From NCBI GenBank assembly GCA_013397845.1, contig VZTG01004599.1, positions 752,624 through 816,623 on the forward strand: DNA of 64,000 bases. The letters are read 5' to 3'. Of this stretch, positions 41,521-54,739 are shown piece after piece; within the stretch, counting starts at the first letter, position 1; the number at the start of each line of letters is the position of its first letter. The position numbers and the translations under genes were made by a program. The notes under the pieces are model-generated. The model did not search any database. It was not told where the DNA came from and worked only from the letters and a program-made list of their open reading frames with translations. The DNA comes from Melanocharis versteri. Taxonomy: Eukaryota > Chordata > Aves > Passeriformes > Melanocharitidae.

Positions 41521-43390
41521 CCTATTTACTCAATAGTTTTGCCATATAATGGCATATTTCTTCTAGCAGCTTCTCCCTTTTCCTTTATCCTGTCCTCTTA
41601 TACTGCTCCGGTAGTAAAAAAGAAAGGAAACTGGGTGTGCCCAAGAGACTCATGGCACCAATCCACCACTATGGGAAAAGGGATTTACTGTAGGGGAAAC
41701 AGACCTGTGGTAGGAATGAATCCACATGCTTCAGTGATGATAACTAAAGTTATTTTCAGCAGAGATGTTTCTCACATTACTTCTTTGCTGTTTTGCCATT
41801 GGGGGTAGCCAGCCATTGGGAGACACGGCAGCTTCTTTGGGTTGTTATGAAAACAGCAGATGCCACCACTGGTTTTCCACTGGGACTGAATGAAGTGTTC
41901 AGTAAACAGAATGGTCCTACCTAAGGCAAGTCATACATTATATTGAGAGGTAACTGCCATTCCTTTCCTGTCTTTCATCAGTTCACACTACATGAAACAG
42001 TAAAACTGGCAACAATTTACATAACACCTTTCATCTAGAAGCATCCCAGAGCCTTTGCAGAGATCTGTTCTCCCTACTGTTAAAACACGAGAATCTTTAG
42101 CATCCAGTAACACTACACAAAATCCCAGGACAGGAAATGGAACACTAACAAAAATTCCATACCCAGACCAGGCAAAAGTTTTCTGTTTTGGAGAAATAAA
42201 CCTTCTGAACAACCCAACAGAGCTGTCCCATCCATGTGCTTCAAAATTGCTCTTGAGACATCTACATTTTGGAAACAAAAACATATTCAAGCTTCATAGA
42301 CTCTGCTTACTTAGCCTGCCAGAAAGCTATTTCATACTTTGTCTTTTTGATGAACCAGCCAGGAAACTGTGTCAAAATAGACAGCCATTTGCTAACAATC
42401 CATCATTCGGTCAAGGATGATATGCAGATTCTTTCTACATAAAGTAAGAAGGCACAGTCATTGCCCTGAATAAATTACAATATAAGCACAGAGATAAAGC
42501 AAAGCCAGTGGAAACAGAAGAAGAACAGCCAAAATATTTAAATGCAGCAAAAACATAATCAGTACCAAACTATTCCTTATATTTAGAGGGACTACCACAA
42601 AACAAAGACATTATAAATATGGGTTTACCTGCACAAGGCTCTATTTAATCATTACTCTTGTGGATGGTTTCTATCTTATTAAAACTGGCTGTTAGAAATT
42701 GAAAAGAGATGATGAAGAAGTAAAGATGATTGACACAAACTACAAGACGGATTAGCATTGGTGAGAAAAGAAGAAAAAAAAAAGGGGGATAAAGACATTT
42801 GAGCAAGGAAGAAATAGCCTATGCAGTATGACAGAAATCACCTTAGAACCACAGAGCTAGTAGAAGTATGGGAAACAGTATTTCATATCCAAGTAGACTA
42901 CCAGGCATATCTTTTCATGTGTTTGAACTCATCTGTTTATTCTGTTTCTGATGCAGTGTCTTTAAAACTAGGTATTTGCCACCTGAAAGGTTTTTTTAAC
43001 AGTCACTTAAATTTCACTACGACTAAACTTGTTATTATAGAAATATTAGCGTGCTATGCTATTCCAATTCAGCTAGGTCAAATTCCTGCTGCAGACCTAA
43101 AGGATGAAAAATATTTAGGAACAAAACCCCACCTGCAATATTTGAAATAGTGGTAGGAAATGTCTGCATTGGGAAATTGGAGTGATTCCAAAAGGCTCAA
43201 AAAAAATCCTTCTGCTACTTGATAATTATTAAAACTTTTTTTTTTTTTTTAAAAAAACAACATCAGTAACATGCTGACTACTAGCAAAACGTATCGCTGT
43301 AATAGTCGAAGGAAATCGGCGTCTTCATTAAGGGGTTGTGTCTCGGACTACATCTCGCACCGAGCTTGTGACGCTGAAGTTTAAAGCTCT

Positions 43391-43405
43391 GCTGCCATCT
43401 GCAGG
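43391..43405 (-). promoter_or_regulatory. CTCF-like motif
   Basis: On the minus strand the core reads CCTGCAGATGGCAGC, matching the CCASYAGRKGGCRS pattern at all but one position. It lies just after a cluster of nine CpG dinucleotides (43290-43375). This is a pattern match only; binding is inferred. Confidence 0.35.
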
Positions 43406-44824
43406 GGTCTGTCCTTCCTGTCACTGCCAACTGTGGGAGTTCTCTGGAAACTTCCCCATCAGAATCACACTGCGATCGGTATGTCAGACTCCATCATGAC
43501 TGCTCTTCTGTTTATACCACCCTCACTTGGACCCAAAAAGGCAAAATAAATTCAAGGTTAAACTGCAAAGAAGTCAAAGATAAATTAGGTCTATACTTAG
43601 CAATTTATTACAATTGCCTTTTTTTAGGTTATGTAGTTTCTGTGAACTTATTTCTAATATGGCAAAATATATCATGAACCAATTATGAAAAGTCTGCAAA
43701 ACTGATCAAAAAATTAATTTATTTGAACTTCTGCTCTATAAAGAGAGGTGTGATTGCTTCTTAGCATGGAACAAGCCTGCTCTCAGCCAGGTGACCATCT
43801 TCAATGAGTATCAGTCCAATATTTTCTTTAGATCCCCCTCTTGCTACTAGCATACTTTAAAAAGCCCGTCATATCTGACACAACACTGACCACTTTCAAC
43901 TCTTTTTGAGCTTTGGCTTTTTATGTCTTCTCCCTGCGTATGCAAACCACAGCTCTGAACCACATATTCTACAGATTTATTGCTGGAAAGAAAAATAAAG
44001 AGCTCAAATACAAGGATGATTTTCAGCTTTGATCCCTCTACATGTCAGTTCTAAGAGCAAAGTAAATGAGATAGAGTGAGCACACTCCTGCATTTGCAGA
44101 GACTAAGCAAATTTCTACCTTTCTTTTCACCTGAAAGTGTTGGCTCCTGAGGTACCCTTTTACCTAGCCTGAACAACAGCACTGGAGACAAATAGATTTA
44201 TTGCTGATTCCATCAAAGTTCTGACTTACCTTTGGCATCTAACAGATTGATTTGTTTCTAATTTGGAGAGTTCAGTTTCAGGTCATTTTCTGATTCCTCT
44301 TAATTTTTTTTTTTTTGGCAGGGTTCTCTGTACTACATTCAGCATGAGATCACTTTGATAACAGGAATAATTAGATTTTTAGGATAGACAGACAAGATTT
44401 TTCTTTATGTGAACTAAAGGTAAGGTTAAGTAATCCTCACCTTCAAATTTGTTTTGTTTGGAAACTGCTTTGCTTCTTAAAATGACTGATTTCATGAACA
44501 GCAGCAACAGCAGCTTGTGGCTGACAAATCTCAGTCTTGAAAGTATTTGAGGTTAAAAAGAATTAGAAACTAGCACTGACATTTTATTTCCAGATTTGTT
44601 TTCTGTGGTACAATCATTAGACACTGCAGCCTTGAACCTGCTGTCAAAAATAAAGAGACTGTAATCATAGTAAACACCATAATGTTTCCACTGTGTTGGT
44701 AACATGGGCTATAGAGCTGCTAAGTGACTGACATAAGTCTGAAAGTGTCATTGCTTGGCTCTGAAGCCCTCAACCCCAAGAATGCTCGAGTATTTCCATA
44801 AACTGCTACCTGGTAGTGTAGTTA

Positions 44825-45194
44825 AAAGTGAGCATGTGCTCTGACATGTGATCTCCACAACCTGCAGTTCCTTCAGGAATATCCATCTGCTCTGGTGTGG
44901 GTCTTCCATGGACAGCAGTGACTATTCTTCTCTTCATTGGAGTATCTCCTCTAATCTTGGTGTCCCCTGCCTTGTTCCTCACTCTTTTTGTTTCCTTCTC
45001 CTCTCTCCATTTAACGTTTTACACTCTTTCTAAAATACATTTCCACGGAGGTGCCACCAGCTTGGCTGCTGGGCTCAGCTGTGTCCTGGTGTGGGTCTGT
45101 GGTGCAGCTCTCTCCAGTGACCTCTTCCCACAGGGACCACCCCTCCAGCCTCTCTCTGCCCTGCTACCAAAACCTTGCCACCCACACACAGCAT
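44825..45194 (+). mobile_element. LTR of an avian endogenous retrovirus, plus orientation
   Basis: The sequence matches a common bird LTR by ordered phrases: caacctgcagttccttcagg, ggtgtgggtcttccatgg, tctccatttaacgttttaca, catttccacggaggtgccac, and the very characteristic end ctgctaccaaaaccttgcca followed by cccacacacagca. No internal retroviral genes were seen. The 5' limit is approximate. The family is recognised from memory and not named precisely. Confidence 0.65.
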
Positions 45195-45280
45195 GAAGTA
45201 TCATCATAAATTGCATAAAATTAACCTTAACTCTTATACTTTTTGTTCCTGGTCCCTTCTCTCTAGAGACAGGCTAAGGT

Positions 45281-46530
45281 TATGCAGTGGAGGAATGGCT
45301 GCAAGTGGGGTGTCGTGTGACACTTGTTAGAGAAAATGGCAAGCAGAAATTGCTGGAAATAGGCTGAAGAAAAATATAATCTTACGGTTTGTGCAGTTGT
45401 CATAAATGAGTAGTTTAGCTCGTTCAAAGAATCACCAGAAAAGGTGTCAGCAAAAACAGGTTTAATATTAAAGTGCAAACACAAGGTTCATTGGCAAGGC
45501 CCACTCTACTACTTACTAGATAGTTAAAGGACAAAGAGAAAAACTGGACTGAAACCTAAAAAATCAATCAAACTAAAATCAACCAAAAATTATCTATGCA
45601 GAGGCATGGAAAAGGGTAAGGATAAAAAGGCTGAAGGATAAAAAGGAACAAGGAGACCCTCCCATTGAGTCACAAGGTTCAGGGTAGACCCCCTTGCTAA
45701 ACTTATCCCTGAACTTGACCAGTGGCTTAGGCCTAAAGGTTTTAACAGCACTTCAACTTAACAGCACTCAACTGATATCTCAATTTGAACAATTCAGAAA
45801 AATGTTCATATAAAATTTACTATAGCACAACAATAATTCATTTATAGGCCTGAGTTATTTACAGATCTAAAGTTCTAAAGAAGCTTAGAAAGCAACATTC
45901 ACAGTACATTTGCTACAGCATATTCACACCTGCACACACACAGAGACTTAAAGGAGTATGGACAAAGTGTATACCTGTGAAAATTCCCCTCAAATTTAGT
46001 GAAATACTCACATCAGATGCCTTTGCACCTTCTCCATGGGCAAAGGGTTGAGCCTTCTGGAGAGCGGGTTTCATCCCAGGCTCCATCATGGGCGCTCTGT
46101 GGCAGAACTCCAAGTATAGCAAATTGGAGTTCGCTGGTTCTAAGAATTGTCCCACTGAGGAGAAGATTGCTGGTTGCAGCCCCCTGCAGCCCAGGAGACC
46201 ACCAAGGGTCCCACTCTCAAGATCACTGCTTATAGGGTCCCACGAGAAATGGCCTTAGTCATAGTAATTTTCCATCCTGGCCACCATGCAGGTCGGTAAC
46301 GTTCTCTGAAGGTTTGACAACAAAAGTGTTATTCCACTTGGGTTGTTATTCAGACAAGAAAAATAAGTTTGCAAGGCCATTTATTGAGAAGCAGAAGCTC
46401 TTTAGGCAGCTCCCAAGTTGCTGGGAGCAGATGGTGTTTCTCATAAGCTCGAGAGGAGCTGAGCACAGGTGCTGTTCATCAAGGCTGAGGCCTAACGAGC
46501 GTTTCTGAGATCAAGGTGTGGCCTGAGGAG
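45281..46530 (-). mobile_element. Probable LTR/ERV-derived segment, reverse orientation
   Basis: Read on the minus strand it shows LTR-like architecture. AATAAA at about 46386 begins aataaatggccttgcaaac; a ctataag TATA-like box follows; then a long unique stretch; and finally tttgcactttaatattaaac with ctgtttttgctgacacc, which resembles an R/U5 end with an ATTAAA signal. There is no coding frame. The boundaries and the possibility of two nested elements are unresolved. Confidence 0.45.
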
Positions 46531-49069
46531 AAGGGTGGGGAGCATTGCACCACCACAGCAGTAAAACCGAGCTCTGGAGAAAGAGATTTAATCCCAATCT
46601 TTGCCGTAAAATCACTAAACAGCACTTAGCAGTTTTTTAAAACAACAGTGACCAAGTTCTCTAAGGCAGGAAGATATTTTTCCTCCTACACTGTGACTTG
46701 CAGCTAACAAGTTACCTGAATGAGTACACAATCAGATCTTTAGCCACACAGGCAGATACCTAGAACAAGCCAGGTATTCCGGGTATGACAGGAGATGATG
46801 AGGAGCATGGCATAATCCTGAGAGGATTAACAAAGAGTGAGCTCAGACAATTGCTAGTTGAGGTCTACCTGGCCTTTTAAGCACAGACTAAAAAAGCACA
46901 CACTGCCGAGCTGGCCCCTCCACGGTTTTGCACCGCACTGCATCAAAGCTGACAGACTCCATAGACCTGAGCTGGCCGCTCGTTGCCTCTGAGCTAGTGC
47001 CTCTGCATCCTCAGCATCATTAATTTGCAACCCAGATAAATCATCCATGCATCATTAACAACTGCACATCCAAAGATGCTCAATTTATTCCCATTTCCAG
47101 GTCCCTTTTTCCAGAACCTTCATTTTTCTATGCTCTCTCTCTCTCTGCTGCACAAAATCCACACACACACTCCCCTCCATGCCCCAGCCTGAGACCACAT
47201 ATTCTACTACCATATATAAATTGGCGACTAAAATGTACTTTTTCAACTTTCTCTTGGACGAGACTGTGAATTTAAAGTTCAGGATTAGGTAGCTCACTCC
47301 CGCTCTGGAGAATTTGCTTAAGGTTTCCATTATGTTCTTTAAAAGCTGTAATGCAATTAAAGCATTTTCCATTTTGCAAGTCAGCAGCCAGGACATCTTC
47401 AAAATGTTAAATGGTTTGTTTAAATTAAAGCACTTGTTCTATGCTTGAGTTTAATGCTTTATACCAAAATCAATATGAACACAATGCAAGTCAGGTCAGA
47501 GAATTTAAACAGCTGGAGAATCTTAGTTCTGCTTTTCAAGACCTCAGACTATTTAGTAATAATTTTCTTCTAAAGAGTAAATCATATTTTTACTATCCAT
47601 ATACTCTACACTAGCAATCTCAGGAAAAATAGATCACTCTCCAATTTCTGCAATTGGAACAAGCCCTGTCTATTTTAAGCAGGAGTAGTTTGCTTGAGGA
47701 TGTTAGGCGGATTTCCCAAATTTTCAATTACTGAAATATTATCACATATTGGCTCATAAAGTGCAGTGTTATTTACGCTACTTTCAAATGCAAATGACAA
47801 TGCCTCTTGCTGAAAATTGGTTCCAAATCTGAAATAATTTACCACTTTCCAGTCAACTAAAACAAGCATGCTTTTCAGGAAACCCAGCTGTTCATTCAAA
47901 TCTAGGTCTGGATTAATGATTTCAGGATGGTTTCCCATACCCAGATACTAATATTCAGACACTCATACCTGATATAAACTGTAATTTTTCAGCAAGTGTC
48001 AAGCCAATTCCACCAGCCTCATTCACAACAAAACCCCAATGAACACAGGCAGCAATTTATTAATCTCTCCCTGCTGCCTATTTTTTCCCATCAGGGTGGC
48101 CCTGCTCCACGTCACCATGTAGCTTAACTTGCAGTACATGTAGGATGTCCATTATTTTTTCTACACGCCAAGATTACTGTAAATGTGCTGCAGTAAATTC
48201 ATAAAGAAACTCAATTTGTACTACGTTTTGTGTTGCAGACGTGGTATCTCGGCAACAGTCGTGCCTGCTTTTCCCTCTGCAGATGCTTTGCTGACTCACC
48301 TGCTCGTTGATACAGCAGCTTTATTTGGCCGTGCAGCACCAGTGCACACATATATATAGCCTTTACTTCTCCTTCCATGGAACACTGAACTATGCAACTT
48401 CCAGAGGATGAAATATGAGTGGGTTTGCATTTTGCTGGGCATGGGCTGCTGTGGGCTCGGGAGGTAGAATTAAGGTACAGCAAGTGAATGTGTGCAAACT
48501 GCCAAGTCAATAACCTATGAAGAATTTTTGGTCTTGTTTCGCCTCCAGCAGCTGATGTTCTATACTTTTCTCCATAAACAAGCAAAATTCCCATGAATTC
48601 TTTAAAGATCATTCTATGCCAAGCACCAATAACCATATAAGCTGTTATTTGAAAAAGAGTTACTGGTAGTAAAACATTGTAAAATAACCTACCTGGATTT
48701 TAGTAAGAATGTTGAGATTTTAAGCTGTAAGTTGTGAAAATAAGAGCTGTCTTAAGCTTTTTTAAATTCTACTTTTTTTGGAGTAGCTTTTTAAAATTAC
48801 ATCAGTCACTAAAAGAGAAGATATAGCTCTTCCAGATAGACCAGTATTCTACATACAAAAACACATGAACAATGAAAGTTGTACAATACAAATGCAAAGC
48901 AGTGCATAACATGTGTATCTTATTTTAATTTTCACTTTTCTATTAGTTTTCTTCCACCTTTCACTGTTTGTATTGCTTCTGCTACTTGCAGTTCTTTACA
49001 TTGTTTCTTGTAATCTCAATAATTCTTTTCTTGACTTAATAATCTGTTCAGTCAATGGAAACACTATCA

Positions 49070-49130
49070 AAACAACAACAAAAAAAACCCAACAAAACAA
49101 AACAAACAAACAAAAAACCCCCAAACCAAT
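49070..49130. repeat. A-rich low-complexity tract (aaac units)
   Basis: Repeats of caa, aaac and caaa with A-runs; simple sequence on the plus strand. Confidence 0.8.
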
Positions 49131-50544
49131 CAATTGAATCAACTGCAGAACTTTTTTCAGAATACACTGAACTGAAAAAAAATAGAATATTTAAGAGGTT
49201 AAATATAAAAAATTCAATACCTCCGTATCTTTTAGTTACATTCATTTGTAAATTTGACTTATTAGGTGTATTGTCTTTATTCAACAGATGGCATTTACCA
49301 ATTCCAATGGCACAATCATTAATATGACACATTCTAACACAGCTGTCAGCTTCTCTCTCTCTGACCTCAGTTTTTCTCTCATACGAAGGGTGATGAAAAT
49401 GTCTGGAATATCTTCTCATCCCCTGAAGAAATGTAAGAACTGCTCTCCCAAATAGCAAACTAAACTGCCCAGTGACATCGGTATTTGGGTGAGATTGCTC
49501 TGGACAACAAGACCCAAGAAACTGCTGGAGTTCTCACTTCTGTCTTTGTGGGCTTTGCACATAGAGAAACAAAAAGACAGGAGAAGTCTGATATGCATAA
49601 AAAAGGAATGAAATTGCAAAAAGAAAATCACAAGAGTGCAACAACAACAAAACCCCTCAAATACTGAAAGGTGCTCCTTTGGGGAATTAATTCTTAAAAT
49701 TAATGAGGTATATTGAATCGTGGAGTGCAAAACCAGATTTGAGCCAGTGCTGGAGAACACTAACCCTGGGGCCAAAGTTGGACCAGCTATCGTAAAAACA
49801 GGTATAACCAGTGCTGAATAAATGAGTCACAGATGTAGTGAATGTACTGGATTTATCTCTAGAACCAGGAGAATTGGTTCCTGTATGTCAGTTCTTCATA
49901 CACTATTGTTTTAACTTCCTTATAAATACTCCTATAAAGAGCATGAGACTTAGGGATTTCGACAAATATCTGAGGAGAAGTTGTGTGTAAATGGTTGTTA
50001 CAGAATGGCTCGTAATGAAAATCCTAACCCTTAAAAATGGCAGTAAAAAATTCTGCCATATCATTCTGTAAATACAGCTAAATAGTTTCTTGAAAGGCCT
50101 ATGGAGATCCTAACCAAAAAAACCTTTCTGTCCATGAACATATAATTTTCTGTGGTGGCTTACATATTTACTATTCTAGGTACAGATGGCAGAACTATGA
50201 AGAATTTTGGAATTCAGTCAATATCCCACTATTCTGCCCTTTAAAGCTGGCTCTTGTGTGAGACAATTCTCAGAGGCTAGGCTTTTAGACTAAGAGAAAA
50301 AGAAAGTGCTCCCTGGAGAAAATGGGTATTGGATAGTGTCATTTCAGTTTTGCCCAGGTGGAGTTTGAGATATCTGCTTTTCCTCCCAGAATTGGTCCTT
50401 TTCAGACATTGTAGAATCTCTGCAGTAAGATTGGTTCTGTCTCTGGAAAAAGAAGGTGCATCTCATCAACAAAAACCAGTATATTTCTACATGTTCAGGA
50501 GAGGAATAAACAACTCCTGTACTTACAGAAAAAGTTACAGAGAG

Positions 50545-50582
50545 AAATAATAATAACATATAATAATAATAATACATAATAA
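50545..50582. repeat. AAT trinucleotide microsatellite
   Basis: Imperfect (aat)n, with catat interruptions. Confidence 0.8.
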
Positions 50583-53500
50583 GCCAATTAAAAGAAGTGA
50601 AATTATGTATTTGTGTGGAGCTTGGCAACATGCCCAGCTCTGCTGTATAGATGTGAGATTCATAAACAGCTCTTTCATCAAACCGACATCACCCCCTCAA
50701 ATGACAAGAAGCGACATTTAATACGTCAATCGAGATGTCAGAAGAAGAGATTTTGATCAAGAATTTTAAAAATCTGTTCATCTACTCTACAACAGTGCTG
50801 ATAGTACTCTCTGATGTTTTTGCTGCCAAAATTTCCAAGGTAAAGTAATCAATAACTAAATCAAGTAATCAATATCTCCAAATCATATTATACAGGAAGA
50901 AAACTTATTTTCAGTTGCTGGACACTGCAAAAGTCTAGAAGATGAAGTGAAGGGAAAAGGCTGTACTCAACTGAAACTGCTGAAACTGCAGGGGAAATCT
51001 AGGTCAGCAAAATTCAATTACAAGAGCTGTGTAAGCAATTGAAAAAACCACACTAATATTCATTAGTGAAAAAAAGGGGGTACTTTAACTTTCAAAAATA
51101 AATTTAAATTTGAAAGCTTAAATAGTCACAAAATATATGTTTGAACGTGATTATTCACACTTCAAATTCTAAATGGGAAATGTGTGGGTAAGCTGCACAA
51201 GTGACAATTACAATGCAGAAACCCTACTACTTAGGCACTGAATTAATGCTATAATTTGAATCATGAATATCCACAACAAATTGTTCATAAAATATTCACA
51301 CAGGGAAAACGTTTACCAAATAAATTTACAAACTCAAGCAATAAAGTTATTGTGAGGATTTTTCTGAGCATTTTGTCAACGGAAGAAAGAAAATAATGTA
51401 CTGAATAAATTATCCTCCAGAAATAGCCTCTTATTTTCTGATTACTGAGTAGATTGGCAAAAGTAACAAAAACTTTAATGGAACTGAGTATTAACATTTT
51501 ATTGTACAATTTATTTAAATGGCAGAATTTAAGGATTTTTAAATTGCTGTAACTTGCAAGTTTATCTCATTTTACCCAGTTGATTTGGACATATTATTAC
51601 CACACTGGGATAGCCTTGTCCTAAATAATGTTTTAGAGAGAGAAGAATTGTATACCCTGTAAGGAAGGGGATTTTTTTTTCTGTTTTGAAAACCATTTGA
51701 ATGCTATTATCAGTATTGGAATAGATTTTCTCACAGGTCAGTTGAGGTAAGATACTGTGTGAAATCTAAATGTGGGTTGCCCTATCAGAAACTGTTAGAA
51801 ACAGAACCAGGTAACAGACTCCAGACCAAAGCAAACTAATGCTTTTAGTTTTGCAAAGATATTTACTGGCAGCTCCATTTTAATGCGCAGAGCATAACTT
51901 AAAAGATTTTGGGGTAATACCAAAATATTTGGGGGGTGAGTTTAAGTCGACTGTTACTTTTATTTAATTTTTATTATTTTATAAATATTTATTCTCAAAC
52001 CAAACAATGCTATGTATCCATTTCCCATATATCTGGTGTATCGTGCACATATCCAATACACACAGATGCTAAAAATAAACATTACTAGCTGTTAGACTGT
52101 GGAACACTTTAAACTGGAGTGTTGTCCATCAGCTGAGATCTTAGTATTGCTCAGGTACAAAAACCAACTCTAAATTGCTGTTAGAAATTGCACATATTTG
52201 GCTAAAAATAATGTCTTCTGGAACCAATGCAAAGAGCAGTCTGAATCCTATTTTATCAAACACACTTTGTGTTATATCTGTAAAAATATCTTGCTAAATG
52301 CCACAGAAAGAGGCAGGATCAAAACCAGAGCAGATTTAATGGGCTATTTATTTTGTTTGCAGAAAGACCAGTGATTTTACTGCCTGTAAAAATTACAACT
52401 AAGTTTTCATTCAGAAAGGAATATTTTAAGCTCTCTTGCACAGCTGCATTCCTATGAACAGCTGTTTGAGTTCCAAGAGATTAAAAGGATTACATTTGGG
52501 AGTTTAAGTGTAACCACAGCACCCATTTTTTTCTCCCTTTGGGCATTCAGTGTTGCACTGCTGTGAATGAGTCATGTTTCAGGTTCTAATAATATATCTC
52601 CAGCCTAACCTGTAATACCTTAAATGAATCAGGCTCTGGGGTTTCATACAGCTTTTCATGTTCCTGTAAACAGCTTCTCCTTTTACTCCTCTCACATAAG
52701 ATAACCCTGAAATTGCAGTCAAAATTTAGTGTTGACTGTGGGTTTCCACAAGCCAGGTCCATCAGTTACCCCTAACTTAATACTTCTACTCCATAGTCCT
52801 ATGTCCTCAGGCCATTTTACTTCACGTGGTAATTTACAAATGCTGTAAATTACATCTAAATATATTAGGAAATCTAATTAGCAACACTCATATGTACATT
52901 TGAGAGGTGAATCTATGCAAGCTAGTGAAGGCAAAGTATAAGACAACGAAGAACCATTGAGATTCAGAAGCTGAGGCCTTTGAGCCAGTTTTGGACTGCT
53001 TACTGCTGAAAACAAATTACTTTCGAATCTTCATAATAAGATGATCAGGCATCTTCCTAAAACACATGAGATTCTTAACTCTTTTTGGCTAAATCCAATA
53101 GAAAATTTTCTCCAAGTTTGCCATGTACAAGAGCAATTAAGTCTATAGCAAACGGAAGCCTAAAAGTCAACTGAAAATAATTACAAACCTGTATCTCCTT
53201 GTGTGAATATTCCCTCTGAGTTTATTTCTTTCAATTTAAATTGATTATGCACAGACAATACAACTGAATTCAATCATTACCATCCCATAACACAATGATG
53301 TAAAAGGTAATAGCTATAGATTAAAAGCATCTAAAAAGATGTTCTAGAAGACAACTATGTAATGTAAGTACACATCCTGCACCAAGACAGAGGACTGGAA
53401 AGAAAAGCAAAAGATTCTGCCATCAAGTGGCTTGAGATAAGAGTCAAAACAAATAAGATTGATAGGGGCACAAACTGCCAGCAGGACAAGGCAGCAGAAA

Positions 53501-53689
53501 GATCATGGAAGAACCACACATGGCCTATTGATGTTCACGTAGTAACTCTCAATACAGGTGGAGCACTCAGCTGTCATAAAAAATAGCTCCTATCATATAA
53601 TTGCTTCCTAAAACGAGGCCCCACAGCTTTGGTCTGTAATTCAGACTGAGGCTTGAGAAAGATAGAAAGCATTATAATGAATCGAATAG

Positions 53690-54330
53690 CTACCTAAGCA
53701 TCCTCCTGAGATTTAAGCACTTTCGTGGTGTAGATAGTTTGACAGTTCCATGTTCATGAGTCTCTGTGGTGCTCACTGCCTGGTTACCTTGGTACCTACT
53801 GCAGAACCATCCTAAGCCTGTCCTAAACCTCTGACTACCAAAAGAACAGCGACATGCCCGACACCATTTCATTTCCTGCTCGCAGATCCCTTAGTGCACT
53901 GAGACCTTTATTGCCCTGATCAGCCTCACCTGGGAACTCCTTCCAAGCCTTCCACTCGTGGGTCTGGGAGCCTCACTGCAGCTCAGACCAACACCTTCAG
54001 TCTCTGGTTAAGCTATATGGGAGGTGTGTCCCTCTCCAGCGTTGTCACAGCTGTGCCTCTGCTTGCCATGAACCCTATTCATCCGGGCCTGTGGACCAAT
54101 TCCACTGTTTGACCTTGGATCTCCCTTGTCACTGTGAGCTTCCCTGGTGATCACTAGGCTGTATCTGCCTATTCCTTCTGATACTGGCTTTACCATTTTC
54201 CTGAAAGAGTTATAAAACAGACAAATTCGGGCAATATCTATTTTGTCCATTAATGCCAAATAAAAATGCTTTCTTTTCATTTCCATTGTCTGGTCTCCCA
54301 CGCTTATACCCATCACTTCATGCAGAAGGA
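53690..54330 (+). repeat. LTR-like dispersed repeat, unassigned
   Basis: GC-richer than its surroundings, with a pyrimidine-rich first half (cagcctcacctgggaactcc, ctcactgcagctcagaccaa) and an AATAAA at about 54260 followed by a T/C-rich stretch, as in an LTR R region. I cannot match it to a named family. No conserved coding frame was seen. Confidence 0.35.
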
Positions 54331-54739
54331 CAAGCATTCATTGAAGATGTAGAATAATATTACTGTTTAATGAACTTCTGAATGTGCTTTGAGTTGTAAC
54401 TATTTTCCTAGATTCTCCTGGTCAAGGATGATACCAATTGCTTTGAAGCTTGAATGAGATTGAGAATAGTTGTTACGAATGACCATATGTGCTACAATCG
54501 AAGGGGAAAAGGGAAGGTTGCAGTTGCTGGTGCTTTTATTTTTTATTTGTAACAATTCAAAGTAGTCAAAAAGGCAGACTAAGAGTTACTACCTTCCTAT
54601 AAAGAAAAAAAAAAGATATGCCTGATATAATTGCCCAAGTCTGGGTCTAGCGAAGACGAATTGAGACCATGAGGGGGAAACACACTGAAATAAGCATGCG
54701 AATTTTAGCCTCCTCATAGAAAAGCCTCTCATGTCCAAA

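Larger units (their letters stand above)
35951..44824. other. Non-coding, AT-rich stretch without a recognised gene
   Basis: No exon or RNA gene recognised. It contains AT-rich simple sequence at 36381-36431, 40600-40700 and 41478-41520, a T15-A7 tract at 43236-43257, and a small CpG-dense patch at 43290-43375. Confidence 0.6.
46531..53689. other. Non-coding, AT-rich stretch without a recognised gene
   Basis: Short open frames on both strands without domains. It includes an A-rich tract (49070-49130) and an AAT repeat (50545-50582). A stretch at 47270-47470 has the texture of a conserved non-coding element. Confidence 0.6.

Noticed and set aside
43236..43257. T15-A7 palindrome
   Set aside because: Ordinary homopolymer junction rather than a terminator or structured RNA.
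49048..49458. 136-codon minus-strand open frame
   Set aside because: Much of it is translation of the A-rich simple repeat, giving Phe/Leu/Cys-rich low-complexity protein.
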